DNA of 64,000 nt, from positions 113,860 through 177,859 of the forward strand of contig NZ_JAAGOB010000012.1 in NCBI RefSeq assembly GCF_010550695.1. The letters are read 5' to 3'. Both the position numbers and the translations under genes were made by a program. Below the pieces are notes generated by a model. That model had not been told where the DNA came from. It searched no databases and saw only the letters and a list, made by a program, of their open reading frames with translations. Shown piece by piece: positions 1 through 8,120 of this stretch. The DNA is from Phytoactinopolyspora alkaliphila (GTDB lineage: Bacteria > Actinomycetota > Actinomycetes > Jiangellales > Jiangellaceae). The stretch's first letter is position 1, and every line of letters starts with the position of its first letter.

Positions 1-402
1 GCGTTCAACCTCGACTACCTGAGCAACCAGGACAACGTGTGGGGTATCGCGCTGCTCATCAGCGGTCTGTTCGCCGCGGTGGCGATGATGAAGTACGGCC
101 TCGAGCAAGCCCGCCGGGACATGGATGCGGACAGCGACTTCGGAGTGGGCGGCTGGTGGACGATCCTCATCCGGCTCTTCCCGGTGATGTTCGCGTTCCT
201 GTTCGGCTGGTTCATCTACCAATCCGTGTCCGACCCGGGCAAGGCGTGGTGGGACCCCACGGACACGTTCAGTCTCGCCACCATGGTGGTGCAGTGGGGT
301 GCGCTGGTGGCGATCCTCCTCGTCGTGAACAACCGCCTCGCGAACCGGATCAATCCGGGACCCATCAGCACCGTGCCCGCCGAACCCGGCCGGCACGACT
401 GA
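1..402 (+). CDS. Sodium-dependent NSS-family symporter, C-terminal part (5' truncated by window edge)
   Basis: The reading frame is open from base 1, so this is the last 133 residues of a larger gene. It shows at least three hydrophobic spans (around residues 14-31, 51-71 and 89-107 of the visible part). The Trp-rich WWTILIRLFPVMF stretch between them resembles the end of bacterial neurotransmitter:sodium symporters (COG0733 type), which import amino acids or other small solutes with Na+. The tail is short and hydrophilic. A small one-span protein follows 15 nt later, an arrangement known from MetP/MetS-type bacterial NSS transporters. The family call rests on the C-terminus alone, because the substrate-binding core lies outside the window; another multi-span transporter is possible. 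Confidence 0.62.
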   Translation, partial: AFNLDYLSNQDNVWGIALLISGLFAAVAMMKYGLEQARRDMDADSDFGVGGWWTILIRLFPVMFAFLFGWFIYQSVSDPGKAWWDPTDTFSLATMVVQWGALVAILLVVNNRLANRINPGPISTVPAEPGRHD

Positions 403-417
403 GAAGGAGTGGATGCC

Positions 418-546
418 GTGGACGCGGAGACATTCATCTGGACGTTGGTCTTCTTCGGTGGAACTGTGCTGATCGTGGCGTTCTTGTTCTACTGGTCGTG
501 GAAGAAGGACCGCGAGAAGTCACGGGGAGACGAGCCGGAGGGCTAG
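418..546 (+). CDS. Small single-span membrane protein, possible NSS transporter small subunit
   Basis: This is a 42-residue protein starting with GTG, with AAGGAG 8 nt upstream. A single hydrophobic segment (about residues 6-25) is followed by Lys-Lys-Asp-Arg and a charged tail. The preceding transporter stops 15 nt before it, so the two are probably cotranscribed. In actinobacterial methionine/alanine importers a small hydrophobic subunit (MetS) sits in this position and is needed for transport. The present sequence does not match MetS residue by residue, so the link rests on size, topology and position. Confidence 0.6.
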   Translation: MDAETFIWTLVFFGGTVLIVAFLFYWSWKKDREKSRGDEPEG

Positions 547-587
547 CGTCCCGTACCGCTGTCTCGAGCGCTCCTCGGGCCGACCGT

Positions 588-593
588 TAGGCT
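588..593 (+). promoter_or_regulatory. Candidate leaderless -10 element (TAGGCT)
   Basis: TAGGCT lies 7 nt before the ATG of the M20 peptidase, the spacing expected if transcription starts at the A of the start codon. No convincing -35 is visible. Confidence 0.4.
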
Positions 594-600
594 TGAGGGC

Positions 601-1932
601 ATGCCTGACTTCTCCTTGCCTGCCCCGACGCGCGCTCCAGATGCCGACGTTGTCGAACTGTGCCGAGACCTCATCAGGATCGACACCTCCAACTACGGTG
701 ACCACAGCGGCCCGGGAGAGCGCAAGGCCGCGGAGTACGTTGCCGGGCAACTCGCCGAGGTCGGCCTGGAGCCCATCGTCATGGAATCCGCGCCCGGCCG
801 GGCATCCGTGTTCGCCCGGGTCGACGGCGCCGACCCTCGCCGCACGGACGCGCTGCTGATCCATGGACACCTCGACGTGGTTCCGGCGGACGCCTCCGAC
901 TGGACGTACGACCCCTTCTCCGGCGAGATCGCCGACGGGTGTGTCTGGGGACGGGGGGCGGTGGACATGAAGGACATGGACGCCATGACCCTGTCGGTGA
1001 TCCGCGACCGGGTGCGTTCCGGCCGGCTGCCCGACCGGCCGGTGGTCCTCGCCTTCCTGGCCGACGAGGAACACGGCGGCGTCATGGGAGCGCACTGGGC
1101 CGTGGACCATCACGCCCACCTGTTCGACGGAGTCACCGAGGCGATCGGCGAGGTGGGCGGATTCAGCCTCACCGTCCGAGACGACCTGCGCCTGTACCTC
1201 ATCGAGACCGCGCAGAAGGGCATCGCGTGGATGCGGCTGACGGTCGACGGCAGGGCAGGGCACGGCTCGATGCTGTCCAGTGAGAACGCCGTGACGGAAC
1301 TGTCCGAGGCTGTCGCCCGGCTCGGCCGCCACCCGTGGCCGGTGCGGATGACGCCCGCGGTCCGGGCGTTCCTCGACGCCGCAAGTGAGGCGTACGGCGT
1401 CGAGCTGGATCCCGAGAACCCGGAGCAGTTGCTCAGTGTGCTCGGGGGCATCGGCAAGATCATCGGCGCGACAGTCCGCAACACCACCAACCCGACCATG
1501 CTGAAGGCGGGCTACAAGCACAATGTCATCCCGGGCCGCGCTGAGGCGTACGTGGACGGCCGGTTCCTTCCCGGGTACGAGGCAGAGTTCGAGGCCACGC
1601 TCGACGAGGTGCTCGGCCCCAAGGTCAAGCGCGAGAACCTGGTCCACGACATCGCGGTGGAGACGGAGTTCCACGGCAACCTGGTGGACGCCATGAGCGC
1701 GGCACTGGTCGCGGAGGACCCAGCCGCGCGCACGGTTCCGTACTCCCTGTCCGGAGGCACCGACGCCAAGGCGTTCAGCACGCTCGGCATCCGGTGCTTC
1801 GGTTTCGCCCCGCTCCGGCTGCCTCCGGAACTGGACTTCGCGGGCATGTTCCATGGTGTCGACGAGCGCGTGCCTACCGACAGTCTGCGATTCGGCGCCC
1901 GCGTCCTGGATCGCTTCCTCGATCTGGCTTGA
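601..1932 (+). CDS. M20 family metallopeptidase (dipeptidase/deacylase type)
   Basis: This 443-residue protein is probably a cytoplasmic di-zinc peptidase or amidohydrolase. The M20 metal and catalytic motifs are in place: H90 and D92 in GHLDVVP, D122 in GRGAVDMK, and the Glu pair E156-E157 in LADEEHGG. The central lid/dimerisation domain begins near the GIAWMRL segment (about residue 207), and the C-terminal SGGTDAKAF carries the last conserved region. Length and order fit the actinobacterial M20/M25/M40 group that cleaves dipeptides or N-acyl amino acids; the substrate cannot be told. No signal peptide is seen. The ATG has no Shine-Dalgarno sequence but a -10-like TAGGCT 7 nt upstream. Confidence 0.93.
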   Translation: MPDFSLPAPTRAPDADVVELCRDLIRIDTSNYGDHSGPGERKAAEYVAGQLAEVGLEPIVMESAPGRASVFARVDGADPRRTDALLIHGHLDVVPADASDWTYDPFSGEIADGCVWGRGAVDMKDMDAMTLSVIRDRVRSGRLPDRPVVLAFLADEEHGGVMGAHWAVDHHAHLFDGVTEAIGEVGGFSLTVRDDLRLYLIETAQKGIAWMRLTVDGRAGHGSMLSSENAVTELSEAVARLGRHPWPVRMTPAVRAFLDAASEAYGVELDPENPEQLLSVLGGIGKIIGATVRNTTNPTMLKAGYKHNVIPGRAEAYVDGRFLPGYEAEFEATLDEVLGPKVKRENLVHDIAVETEFHGNLVDAMSAALVAEDPAARTVPYSLSGGTDAKAFSTLGIRCFGFAPLRLPPELDFAGMFHGVDERVPTDSLRFGARVLDRFLDLA

Positions 1933-1973
1933 GCGCCTGGCCACCGGCAGAGCGCGGAGCCGGCGCTGAGGCG

Positions 1974-2210
1974 TCACAGCGTGCGGCGAACCCGCAGAAT
2001 CCGCCGCCGGAGGGTGACCTTGCGAGTGCCGTCGGGATAGCGGCGCAGCCGGGCAAGCTCCCAGCGGCCGTACTCGGCGTGTTCGGCCAGCAGCCGGCGG
2101 GCCGCGCCGCGGGAGGTGTCCCGGGGAAGGAAGAGGTGCCAAAACTCGTACTCGGTGGCGCCGGCGAACCTCGATCCGCTCCGCGCCGCCACCGAATGTT
2201 CCATCCGCAT
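1974..2210 (-). CDS. DUF5703 family protein
   Basis: This small basic protein (78 residues) shows YEFWHLFLPRDTSR followed by the highly conserved AEYGRWELARLRRYPDGTRKV block of actinobacterial DUF5703 proteins. Function is unknown. The ATG at 2210 was chosen because the conserved part begins soon after it; an earlier in-frame start would add unrelated residues. It converges with the M20 gene (41 bp apart) and is divergent from the next gene. Confidence 0.8.
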   Translation of the reverse strand: MRMEHSVAARSGSRFAGATEYEFWHLFLPRDTSRGAARRLLAEHAEYGRWELARLRRYPDGTRKVTLRRRILRVRRTL

Positions 2211-2248
2211 ATCTTGCCACGCCTCGTGCTCAGCTCTCACGCAACCGG

Positions 2249-2254
2249 TACGGT
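2249..2254 (+). promoter_or_regulatory. Candidate leaderless -10 element (TACGGT)
   Basis: TACGGT ends 8 nt before the GTG at 2263. This supports that GTG as the start of the following gene. Confidence 0.35.
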
Positions 2255-2262
2255 CGTGCATT

Positions 2263-2880
2263 GTGACGAATGATCCGCAGGACCGCGGCCGCCTGCACGC
2301 CGCCCTCGAGGTCCTCACCGAGGCCCTCGAGAACCATCTGGAAGCCTGTCTGGCCCGCTCCGGCGAGGCGGACGTCGCTGTTCAATCCGCGTATACAGCG
2401 TTGCGTCATGCCGCGGAGCGCTACGACGACCTGCTCTTCGAGCTCCGGGACGAGGTCACGCCCTGGGAGTTCCCGGAGGGCCCGCACGTCGACATCGAGT
2501 ACGAGGACCCTGACGCCGAGCCGGCCGCCGTCGGCGTCTTCGTCCGGCGCGACTACGACATCACCGCGCCGGCGGAACTGCTGCGGGCTGGCCGGGGGGC
2601 CTACGCGGAGCTGTACCCGGCGCACCCGGGTGAGGCGGCCGAGGCCGACGTGTCGCACATCGGAAGGGCGCTGTACCAGATGCTGCACGCCTACGGGGTC
2701 GACGGACTCGACCAGCGGGCCGAGGGATCGGGACTAGGCCCGCGAGGCGGCACCGTCTGGGTGCAGGAGCTCGCCGAGGGAGATACCGAGACGCTGGTCG
2801 ACGAGCCGTTCGGTGTCGTCGACGACGAGATGCTGATCTACCGGCTGGACGAGGTGATCGACATTGCGGACGACGACTGA
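2263..2880 (+). CDS. Hypothetical acidic protein
   Basis: This 205-residue, strongly acidic cytoplasmic protein has no family I can name. The N-terminal third (about residues 5-65) is helical and rich in Leu, Ala and Glu. The middle holds EFPEGPHVDIEYEDPD and a run of Asp and Glu; the end is also acidic. No membrane span or signal peptide is seen. The GTG start is supported by the -10-like TACGGT 8 nt upstream and by the onset of the helical segment. Similar proteins of unknown role are common in actinobacteria next to DUF5703 genes, but this is recollection and not shown by the sequence. Confidence 0.7.
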   Translation: MTNDPQDRGRLHAALEVLTEALENHLEACLARSGEADVAVQSAYTALRHAAERYDDLLFELRDEVTPWEFPEGPHVDIEYEDPDAEPAAVGVFVRRDYDITAPAELLRAGRGAYAELYPAHPGEAAEADVSHIGRALYQMLHAYGVDGLDQRAEGSGLGPRGGTVWVQELAEGDTETLVDEPFGVVDDEMLIYRLDEVIDIADDD

Positions 2881-3006
2881 CAGAATCATTGGTCCAGCCT
2901 TTGGTCTACGTTTGCCGACCGGCCGTCCCGGTGACGGCTGAGGACGTGATCGTAGGCGGATCGCCGGTCGGCAGAACCGGAGCGTCGATGCGAGGAGTGT
3001 GGTCAC

Positions 3007-4818
3007 GTGCGAGGACTGTCCAGGGCGATCAGGCCGCTGCTGATCGGCATCGCGGCGCTGGCGGTGGCCGTTCCAGCGCACGCCGAATCGGGAGAGCCAG
3101 CCGTGAGCCACGAGTTCCGGGTCTACCCGTACCTGCAGAATCCCTCCGACGAGGGCATGACGCTTACCTGGTTCACCACCACGGCGGAGCCGGGAGAGCT
3201 GCTGCTGCGTGGGCCCGGGCTGAAGGGAACGGCTCGCTATGCCACCGAGCCGGTGCTCGAGGAAGCACTCGACTACACCGAGGCCGAGCTCGCTCAAGAG
3301 ATCGCAGGGCTGGCGCAGGGGTCCTGGTTGCATCAAGGCCGGAACTACAAGCACACCGTCGACATCACCGGTCTGCGCGCCGGGAGTCGCTACCGGTACA
3401 CCGTGCGGGCCGGTGACGCGACGCGGTCCGGCGGCTTCTCCACGGCGCCGAGCACGGACCGGTGGAACCGCATCCGGTTCGTCGCGCTGGCGGACGCCGA
3501 AACCGAGCCGCTGGGCCGGGTCCAGCGGCGGGAGTGGGCTCCCGGCGCGCTGGCGGACGGATTTGCCGCTCGCCCGTCCGCTGAGGAAGGCGGCACCTGG
3601 GACGGCGTGTTCGGCACCACCGTACTGTCGCAGGTGCGCACGTTGCGGTACATGCTCACCGAAGACGAGGGCTACCGCGAGAACTTGCGGATCATCGACA
3701 GGCGCCGTCCGGACTTCGTGATGATGCCGGGCGACCTGGTGCAGGGCGGAGGCTACCAGCCGGGCTGGGACGAGTTCTTCCGGCATAATGCCGGCGAGGT
3801 CGGCGGCGGTCTGTCGGAGCGCCCCATACTCCCCGCGCTCGGCAACTGGGAGAACTTCGGCGCTCTCAACGGTGGCTACGGCACGCCGGACGACCGCATG
3901 CCGGTGGTCCGCAGCCGGGACAAGTACCACGCCTACTTCGACTCGCCGGACAACGGCACGCCGGCGCACCGGGACAATTACTACCGCGTCGACTACGGTC
4001 CCGTCACCGTCATCACCCTGGACAGCTCCAACGGTGAGCCCGATGACGCGCCGGCCAACTACCCCGACGAGCAGAAGGCCACCGGGCAGCAGTTCAACGG
4101 TCCCGGCACCGACACACAGAACAACTACACCCGGGAGGAGTACGAGGCTGCGGGAGGCACCGACCTCGCCGACTTCAACCCCGGCAGTGTCCAGTGGAAC
4201 TGGGCTGAGGAACAGCTCGCCGACGCCCGCGCTCGTGGCCAGATCATCTTCGTGCAGTTCCACCATGCGCCGTTCAGCAGTGGTGAACACGGCTTGCCGA
4301 TGGATCACGCCTTCACCAGCGGCCAGGGCGGTACGCCAATGCGCCAGTACCAGCCGATGTTCGAGGAGTACGACGTCACCGCGGTGCTGTCCGGACACAG
4401 TGAGATGTTCGAGCGTAGCTTCGTCGACGAGGACGGCGATGGCGTAGGCGTGTACTACTACGACGTCGGTGTGGCGGGCGACGGGCTGCGAGGCGAGCGG
4501 CGAGACGGCTCGTCGCTGGACGATCCGCTGCTTTCCTACAATCCCTTCAGCGAGTGGACCGCAGACCAGCACGAACCTGAGCGATGGGAGCTGGTCGACG
4601 GCGTTCTCCAGCTCGTCGAAGGCGGAAAGCACTACGGCCATCTTGAGGTGGACGTCGAGCGGCGCCCGAACGGCGTCCGGGTGACGATGACTCCTGTGTA
4701 CGTCTTTCCCGTGCTGGACGGCGACTACCGTCTCCAGCGCACCGAGCGGCGCGTGTACGACGACGTGCTGGTCCTTGACCTCGACTCCAGCGGCCGGGCC
4801 AGAGCGGTCACCGGTTAG
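3007..4818 (+). CDS. Secreted metallophosphoesterase with fibronectin-like N-domain and altered metal motifs
   Basis: This 603-residue exported protein has an N-terminal signal peptide (Arg-rich start, hydrophobic LLIGIAALAVAVPAHA, cleavage after AHA about residue 26). Residues 35-148 look like the fibronectin-III-like domain that precedes purple acid phosphatase catalytic domains. The phosphoesterase part carries D163, the GD motif at D243, GNWE at 279-282, HH at 419-420 and GHSE at 463-466. Canonical enzymes have GNHE and GHxH, so two usual His ligands are Trp281 and Glu466 here. It may be a phosphatase or phosphodiesterase with a changed metal centre, or an inactive relative. The GTG start has AGGAG about 9 nt upstream. 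It stands alone. Confidence 0.82.
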   Translation: MRGLSRAIRPLLIGIAALAVAVPAHAESGEPAVSHEFRVYPYLQNPSDEGMTLTWFTTTAEPGELLLRGPGLKGTARYATEPVLEEALDYTEAELAQEIAGLAQGSWLHQGRNYKHTVDITGLRAGSRYRYTVRAGDATRSGGFSTAPSTDRWNRIRFVALADAETEPLGRVQRREWAPGALADGFAARPSAEEGGTWDGVFGTTVLSQVRTLRYMLTEDEGYRENLRIIDRRRPDFVMMPGDLVQGGGYQPGWDEFFRHNAGEVGGGLSERPILPALGNWENFGALNGGYGTPDDRMPVVRSRDKYHAYFDSPDNGTPAHRDNYYRVDYGPVTVITLDSSNGEPDDAPANYPDEQKATGQQFNGPGTDTQNNYTREEYEAAGGTDLADFNPGSVQWNWAEEQLADARARGQIIFVQFHHAPFSSGEHGLPMDHAFTSGQGGTPMRQYQPMFEEYDVTAVLSGHSEMFERSFVDEDGDGVGVYYYDVGVAGDGLRGERRDGSSLDDPLLSYNPFSEWTADQHEPERWELVDGVLQLVEGGKHYGHLEVDVERRPNGVRVTMTPVYVFPVLDGDYRLQRTERRVYDDVLVLDLDSSGRARAVTG

Positions 4819-4834
4819 TGCCCTGCGTGACCCG

Positions 4835-5782
4835 CTACAGGGCAGGCGCGGAGACCTCGTCCAGGGCGGTTCGGATCTCCTCCGGCAGTTCGAGGTCTTC
4901 GCAGGCCAGCTGTGCATGCAACTGGTTGGCCGTGCGCGCGCCGAGAAGCGGTGCCGTGACGCCCGGGCGGTCCCTCACCCAGGCGAGTGCCACTTCCAGA
5001 GGCTGAACACCGAGTCCGCTCGCCGCGGTGCACACGGCCTCGACCACCTGCCGGGACCGGGCGTCCAGATACGGGTCGACGAAACCGGCCATGTGAGCGG
5101 CGGCCGCCCGGGAGTCCGCCGGCGTGCCGCCACGATATTTGCCGGTGAGCACGCCGCGGCCGAGTGGGGACCACGGCAGCAGGCCGATCCCGAACTGGAC
5201 GGCGGCAGGGACGATCTCGCGTTCCACGCCGCGTTGGACAAGGGAGTACTCCACCTGGGTGGAGATGAGCGGAGCGCGATCGATGCCGCCGCGCTGATGC
5301 GCCGCCGCCCATGCGGTCTGCCAGCCGGCGTAGTTCGAGATCCCGACGTAGCGGGCCCGGCCGGACGCGACCGCGAAATCCAGAGTGGCCAGGGTCTCCT
5401 CGAGCGGCGTCTCGTCGTGCCAGGTGTGAACCTGCCACAGGTCCACGTAGTCCAGGTCCAGCCGGTCGAGTGACTCGTCGAGCTGGTCCAGCAGAGCTTT
5501 GCGAGACGTGTCGTCCACATCCTTGCCGAACGGTCCCGACCGGCCCGCCTTCGTGGCGATGACCAGATCGGACCTGGGCACCGTCTTGCCGATCAGCGCG
5601 CCCAGGACGGACTCGCTGGCGCCGTCGCCGTACGAGGCGGCCGTGTCGATCAACGTCCCTCCGGCCTCCACGAACGCCTCGAGCTGCTCCCGGGCCTCAT
5701 GCTCATCGGTGTCGCGGCCCCAGCTCAGTGTCCCCAGGGCCAGCCGCGAGACGCGAAGCCCGCTGTTTCCCAGCCGTCGCAT
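4835..5782 (-). CDS. Aldo/keto reductase
   Basis: This 315-residue NAD(P)H-dependent oxidoreductase has a TIM-barrel fold. The catalytic tetrad is complete: D46, Y51, K78 and H119 (in DTAASYGD, IATKAG and QVHTWHDE). The C-terminal cofactor segment VTAPLLGARTANQL is also typical. The start ATG at 5782 places MRRLGNSGLRVSRLALGT, the family N-terminus, at the beginning; the longer open frame upstream would add unrelated sequence. It converges with the phosphoesterase gene (16 bp apart) and is divergent from the LLM oxidoreductase. The substrate is unknown; the family reduces sugars, aldehydes and ketones. Confidence 0.93.
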   Translation of the reverse strand: MRRLGNSGLRVSRLALGTLSWGRDTDEHEAREQLEAFVEAGGTLIDTAASYGDGASESVLGALIGKTVPRSDLVIATKAGRSGPFGKDVDDTSRKALLDQLDESLDRLDLDYVDLWQVHTWHDETPLEETLATLDFAVASGRARYVGISNYAGWQTAWAAAHQRGGIDRAPLISTQVEYSLVQRGVEREIVPAAVQFGIGLLPWSPLGRGVLTGKYRGGTPADSRAAAAHMAGFVDPYLDARSRQVVEAVCTAASGLGVQPLEVALAWVRDRPGVTAPLLGARTANQLHAQLACEDLELPEEIRTALDEVSAPAL

Positions 5783-5917
5783 TTCCACAGGGTGAGCGTA
5801 CCTGCCGGCCACCGGTCCGCACTGGTGAACTCGCTGTGGTGACGCGCACAAGAGTGAAAGCCCCGAGCGCACCTACTCGCGACGACGGGCCCGTCATGGG
5901 GCGAGCCGCACGACCGG

Positions 5918-5923
5918 TAGAGT
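5918..5923 (+). promoter_or_regulatory. Candidate leaderless -10 element (TAGAGT)
   Basis: TAGAGT lies 6 nt before the GTG of the LLM oxidoreductase. No Shine-Dalgarno sequence is present. Confidence 0.42.
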
Positions 5924-5929
5924 CGCCCT

Positions 5930-6979
5930 GTGCAGCTGGCGTTGAACCTCGGGTACTGGGGCTCGGGCACTCATCAGGACAATGTTCACCTCGCTCAGGA
6001 GGCGGAACGCCTCGGCTACGCCAGCGTGTGGGCCGCCGAAGCGTACGGTTCAGACGCGCCCACGGTGCTGTCGTGGATCGCCGCCCGCACCGAGCGGATC
6101 GACGTCGGCAGTGCCGTGATGCAGATACCGGCTCGCACACCCGCCACCACGGCCATGACGGCCGCCACGATCGACGCGATGTCCGGCGGACGGTTCCGCC
6201 TCGGCCTCGGCGTCTCCGGCCCCCAGGTATCCGAGGGCTGGCACGGGGTACGGTTCGACCACCCGCTGGCGCGCACCCGGGAGTACGTGGAGATCGTCCG
6301 CAAGGTGCTGTCCCGCGGCAGGCTGACCTATGACGGTCAGCACTGGACGCTGCCGCTGCCGGACGGTCCCGGGAAGTCCCTCCAGCTGACGGTGCATCCG
6401 GTCCGGGAGAGCATTCCGGTGTATCTGGCGGCCATCGGCCCGAAGAATCTCGAGCTCACCGGCCAGATCGCCGACGGCTGGCTCGCCATCTTCTACGCGC
6501 CCGAGCACGCCGCGGTCGCCCTGGATCGCCTTCGCGCCGGGAGTGCCGCCGCGGGCCGGTCCCTCGACGGCTTCGACGTGGTGCCCACGGTTCCCGTGGT
6601 CATCGGCGATGACGTCGCGGCCTGCGCTGATCAGGTGCGTTCCTACGCCGCCCTGTACCTCGGCGGCATGGGAAGCCGGGAGAAGAACTTCTACAACCAG
6701 CTGGCGGTCCGGATGGGTTTCGAGGCGGGCGCGGCCAAGGTCCAGGAACTGTTCCTCGATCGGCAGCACCGGGCGGCGGCGGCCGCGGTTCCTCACGACT
6801 TCATCGACCAGACGTCGCTGATCGGTTCGCAGGACCGGATCAGCGACCGGTTGCGGGTCTATGCTGACTCGGGCGTCACCACGCTATCCGTAGCACTGCC
6901 GGCGGGTACGGCTGAGGAACGCGTGCAGACCCTGCGGTCTATGGCCGACGCACTCGACGCGTCAGGCACCGGGCACTGA
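5930..6979 (+). CDS. LLM class F420-dependent oxidoreductase
   Basis: This 349-residue bacterial luciferase-like monooxygenase/oxidoreductase is of the kind that uses coenzyme F420 in actinobacteria. Visible family features are the N-terminal LALNLGYWG strand, AEAYGSDAPTVLSWIAARTERI, MSGGRFRLGLGVSGPQV (cofactor-binding loop) and PVYLAAIGPKNLELTGQIADGWL. The C-terminal region carries SQDRISDRLRVYADSGVTTL. The GTG start is supported by a TAGAGT element 6 nt upstream. It is transcribed divergently from the aldo/keto reductase across 147 bp. The substrate cannot be inferred. Confidence 0.9.
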   Translation: MQLALNLGYWGSGTHQDNVHLAQEAERLGYASVWAAEAYGSDAPTVLSWIAARTERIDVGSAVMQIPARTPATTAMTAATIDAMSGGRFRLGLGVSGPQVSEGWHGVRFDHPLARTREYVEIVRKVLSRGRLTYDGQHWTLPLPDGPGKSLQLTVHPVRESIPVYLAAIGPKNLELTGQIADGWLAIFYAPEHAAVALDRLRAGSAAAGRSLDGFDVVPTVPVVIGDDVAACADQVRSYAALYLGGMGSREKNFYNQLAVRMGFEAGAAKVQELFLDRQHRAAAAAVPHDFIDQTSLIGSQDRISDRLRVYADSGVTTLSVALPAGTAEERVQTLRSMADALDASGTGH

Positions 6980-7031
6980 CCTCCAGCCGCTGGGCACGTC
7001 CACTTCTTTCCGACGAGGAGCGCACTGCACG

Positions 7032-7925
7032 ATGGAATGGTTCCAGGCTGTTGTCCTTGGCGTGCTTCAAGGGCTGACGGAGTTCCTTCCCATCTCCTCG
7101 AGCGCTCACCTGCGGATCTACCCCCAGTTGTTCGGCTGGCAGGATCCGGGTGCAGCGTTCACCGCCGTGACCCAGATCGGCACCGAGACGGCCGTGATCC
7201 TGTACTTCATCAAGGACATCGGCCGGATCATCAACGCGTGGACTCGATCCTTGTTCGGAGGTGGAACCGGGTCGGCACGGATGTCCGCGTCCGCACCGGG
7301 CTCCGTGTCCGCTGGAAAGCACCGGCGGTTGAACTACGACCCCGCCGAGGCCCGTCTCGGCTGGTTCGTCATCCTCGGCACCGTCCCGATCGTGGTCGCC
7401 GGGATCGCCCTGAAGGACGTCATCGAAGGCGACTTCAGGTCGCTGTGGATCATCGGCACCACGTTGATCGTGCTCGGCATCGTACTCGGCATCGCGGACT
7501 CCGTCGGTTCAAAGAACAGGTCGGTAGGGGACCTGAGGCTGCGCGATGCGCTCCTGGTCGGCCTTGCGCAAGCGCTCGCCCTTGTCCCAGGTGTGTCGCG
7601 GTCCGGAGCCTCGATCAGCATGGGTCTCCTGCTCGGGCTGGACCGTCCGACGGCGGCGCGGTTCGCCTTCCTGCTCGCCATCCCGGCGGTTCTGGGCGCC
7701 GGCATCTACGAATGGCCTTCGGCGATGTCCGAGGGATCGGTCTACGGAATGGGACCGACGCTGGTGGCGACCGTCGTGTCCTTCGTCGTCGGCTACTCCG
7801 TCATCGCGTGGTTGTTCCGCTGGCTGAATCGCGGCTCGTTCGCGCCGTTCGTCACCTACCGGATTCTCCTCGGAGCCCTCACGCTGATCCTCCTGACGAC
7901 GGGCACGCTCGCGCCGTTTGCCTGA
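7032..7925 (+). CDS. uppP: Undecaprenyl-diphosphatase UppP (BacA)
   Basis: This 297-residue integral membrane enzyme dephosphorylates undecaprenyl diphosphate, recycling the lipid carrier of peptidoglycan and other envelope polymers; extra copies give bacitracin resistance. The first signature is at residues 13-26 (Q13, E17 and the following SSSAH, catalytic His26). The second is the LVPGVSRSGASIS phosphate-binding loop in the second half. About eight hydrophobic spans are visible. A hydrophilic loop at about residues 75-105 is somewhat long. AGGAG lies about 11 nt before the ATG. Confidence 0.97.
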   Translation: MEWFQAVVLGVLQGLTEFLPISSSAHLRIYPQLFGWQDPGAAFTAVTQIGTETAVILYFIKDIGRIINAWTRSLFGGGTGSARMSASAPGSVSAGKHRRLNYDPAEARLGWFVILGTVPIVVAGIALKDVIEGDFRSLWIIGTTLIVLGIVLGIADSVGSKNRSVGDLRLRDALLVGLAQALALVPGVSRSGASISMGLLLGLDRPTAARFAFLLAIPAVLGAGIYEWPSAMSEGSVYGMGPTLVATVVSFVVGYSVIAWLFRWLNRGSFAPFVTYRILLGALTLILLTTGTLAPFA

Positions 7926-7961
7926 CCTGTAGCCGGCGTGGTCCCACCGCTCGGCCGATGA

Positions 7962-8048
7962 CCGGCGGTCGTCGTTTGGCGCCGCGGCCGGTCCGGAAGA
8001 CCGGCGGTCGTCGTATGGTGCCGCGGCCGGTCCGGAAGACCGGCGGTT
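7962..8048 (+). repeat. 39-bp direct tandem repeat, two copies plus a partial third
   Basis: Units at 7962-8000 and 8001-8039 differ at two positions; a third begins CCGGCGGTT at 8040. Each unit starts CCGGCGGTCGTCGT and ends CCGGTCCGGAAGA. It lies just after the uppP stop codon. Confidence 0.9.
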
Positions 8049-8120
8049 GATCCCAGGGGCGGCCGGACTCGAGGGCGGTCGGCCCTAGGGCCGGCGGGCT
8101 CGAGGTGGTCTGCCGTCGGC

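Noticed and set aside
520..2220. Long open frame antisense to the M20 peptidase gene
   Set aside because: It mirrors codon positions of a clearly real gene, is Arg/His/Gly-rich without family motifs, and such frames are routine in GC-rich DNA.
2734..4917. 727-codon open frame antisense to the metallophosphoesterase
   Set aside because: No domain, signal or initiation site; composition of a shadow frame. The plus-strand gene has clear motifs.
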